Under the pieces are notes generated by a model that was not told the DNA's origin, made no database searches, and saw only the letters and a list, made by a program, of their open reading frames with translations. 64,000 nucleotides of DNA from assembly GCA_945859605.1 (NCBI GenBank), contig OX243815.1:33908785-33972784 (forward strand), in the 5' to 3' direction. The stretch comes from Lumbricus rubellus. Lineage: Eukaryota > Annelida > Clitellata > Crassiclitellata > Lumbricidae. Within the stretch, counting starts at the first letter, position 1. Each line of letters opens with the position of its first letter. Below are positions 62,728 to 64,000 of the stretch, in pieces. A program made the translations under genes and the position numbers.

Positions 62728-64000
62728 TGTCCTACATTCATATATAAAAAGTGCGGAATGCCAATGTTGACCAGTTTGTCCAATTTTTAATTAACATTTT
62801 ACTAGGTGACCAGTGGTTGTCTAGGGACTAAAAGAACTTGCTCAACATCAATGCATATGTTTAAAACCTGGCCAAGAATGCAGGGTTTTTGTGGCAAACT
62901 GATCATCGGTTGCAGAAATTGATTTGAAACCAATTGTCATTTTTTAGAAATGTCTTTGCTGTTTCCTGGTGGCAGTTATGAACAGACTGCTGGGATTCAT
63001 AGCATTTGATAACGTTTTTATGTAAAAAAGTATTTAGCAGGTTCAATAATTGACTCGTCTCATTCGATAACAGCCAATTTTACATTGTTTTTATTTTCAT
63101 TGTAACAAAATGTTAAAATATGATGAAATGGAAGGCAGTGTTGCATTCGAAATGCTGCATCATATTATCGTAGCATACATTGATATCCATTGTACTGTGG
63201 GTCAGCAGCCTTTTATATTAACGAGACATTGGTAAAGCTATGTTTCAAGTACCAATTATTTGTTGCAATTAATTTATTCTCATAAAACACAGGTTTTAAG
63301 CTTATAGTCAGTCCAGATGCATGAAAGATTGCTTGTAAGTTTTTAAACATTAAATTGATTATTGTTTTTGAACAGTAAAACCAATTATTGCTTTTATAAC
63401 CGATTATCATTTTCTATATACCAATTGTCAGATCTATTTCCGGTTATTGGTTAACATCTCTACACAAGCACAAAGGCTGTTCTAAGCAGATAGCTGATTT
63501 ACCGTATTTTCGCGAATATAACACGCGGGTTATATAAAGTTTTACAAACAACGCACCCTGCCTGCGTGGTATACTCGGGGGCGTGTTATACAAATTATTT
63601 TTTACACAGCCAAATTTTGAACCAGCTTATTTTCCAATCATGGTCAGAAACTGCCTTAAAAATGTTTTTTACTTACAATATGGAGGCATGGACGTCGACA
63701 AAACGATCGGACATTATCCAACGTCAGTTGTAGCCTAGTATTCGTTTATCATCATTATCATAAAATGCCAGAGCCACAGAAAGTCACAATTGAAAATGAA
63801 AAAATTATTATTTGCCCTTACATATCAGTCAAATATTACTGTTTATAAATTCTAATTGTCGTTTTCAATTTTGAATAAACGAATGAACACACGATGTTCT
63901 ATATTATCGCACTGCGCTAGGTATAGAGTTCAGGAAATTAGAACTTTTAGTTATTGTTATAGCTCGTAATTTTGCGATTTTCAAACAGTCTAGTTATTCC
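62728..64000. other. ABCE1 intron to window edge; two lone transposon ends
   Basis: CCGGTTATTGGTTAACATCTC to 63463 matches the complement of a hAT-type TAGAGATGTTAAC end. CCGTATTTTCGCGAATATAA near 63503 looks like the start of another DNA transposon. No next ABCE1 exon was recognised. Confidence 0.4.

Noticed and set aside
56018..64000. Next ABCE1 exon inside the window
   Set aside because: I scanned for the expected LDRKDE-type block and found none; the interval is filled by transposons, so the exon is assumed to lie further right.

Overview
The window is metazoan nuclear DNA: AT-rich, intron-rich and packed with transposons. Two conserved protein genes could be rebuilt exon by exon. Protein wording, the LINE/SINE set and the great excess of the palindrome TAGGCCTA suggest a marine invertebrate deuterostome (echinoderm or hemichordate). 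That placement is inference; no ribosomal or mitochondrial marker is present.

Gene 1, minus strand, 39428 down to 4910: a complete ortholog of NDUFAF5, the mitochondrial complex I assembly factor. Eleven coding exons (39171-39428, 37767-37807, 30253-30364, 25690-25796, 25326-25365, 24320-24430, 20325-20411, 14455-14515, 13408-13491, 10108-10187, 4910-5005) join in phase with GT-AG introns into 1077 bases, 358 residues plus stop. About 97 percent of the locus is intron, mostly transposon. Gene 2, plus strand: the 5' part of ABCE1 (ribosome recycling ATPase), coding exons 46725-46836, 51035-51120, 52478-52693 and 55880-56017, 182 residues so far, running off the right edge; a non-coding first exon probably ends at 46533. 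The two genes are head to head, about 7.3 kb apart.

Region by region. 1-3868: minus-strand Gypsy-like LTR retrotransposon cut by the window edge, with Gag, a zinc knuckle and a protease motif. 4.9-39.4 kb: NDUFAF5, whose introns hold a large foldback element (31236-34046), two elements with 9-bp target duplications (6489-7961 and 30450-31058), mariner-like elements (8875-9861, 12529-13302), four hAT-type elements, a tRNA-derived SINE pair and many LINE fragments, including a 619-codon reverse transcriptase (34777-36636). 39.4-46.7 kb: intergenic DNA built from inverted and direct copies of a few units, including a promoter-like unit carrying an ATGGCCGCC core that also forms the presumed ABCE1 first exon, and a CCAAT-box minisatellite. 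46.7-64 kb: ABCE1 introns with nested hAT elements (47579-49005, 59690-62434), RTE-type LINE pieces and more SINEs.

I see no prokaryotic features, rRNA genes, CRISPR arrays or intact tRNA genes. The points most worth a second look are the dispersed promoter-like unit between the two genes, the pair of 9-bp-TSD elements with clustered terminal motifs, the foldback palindrome, and a 120-bp nearly perfect hairpin at 38432-38551 in an NDUFAF5 intron.
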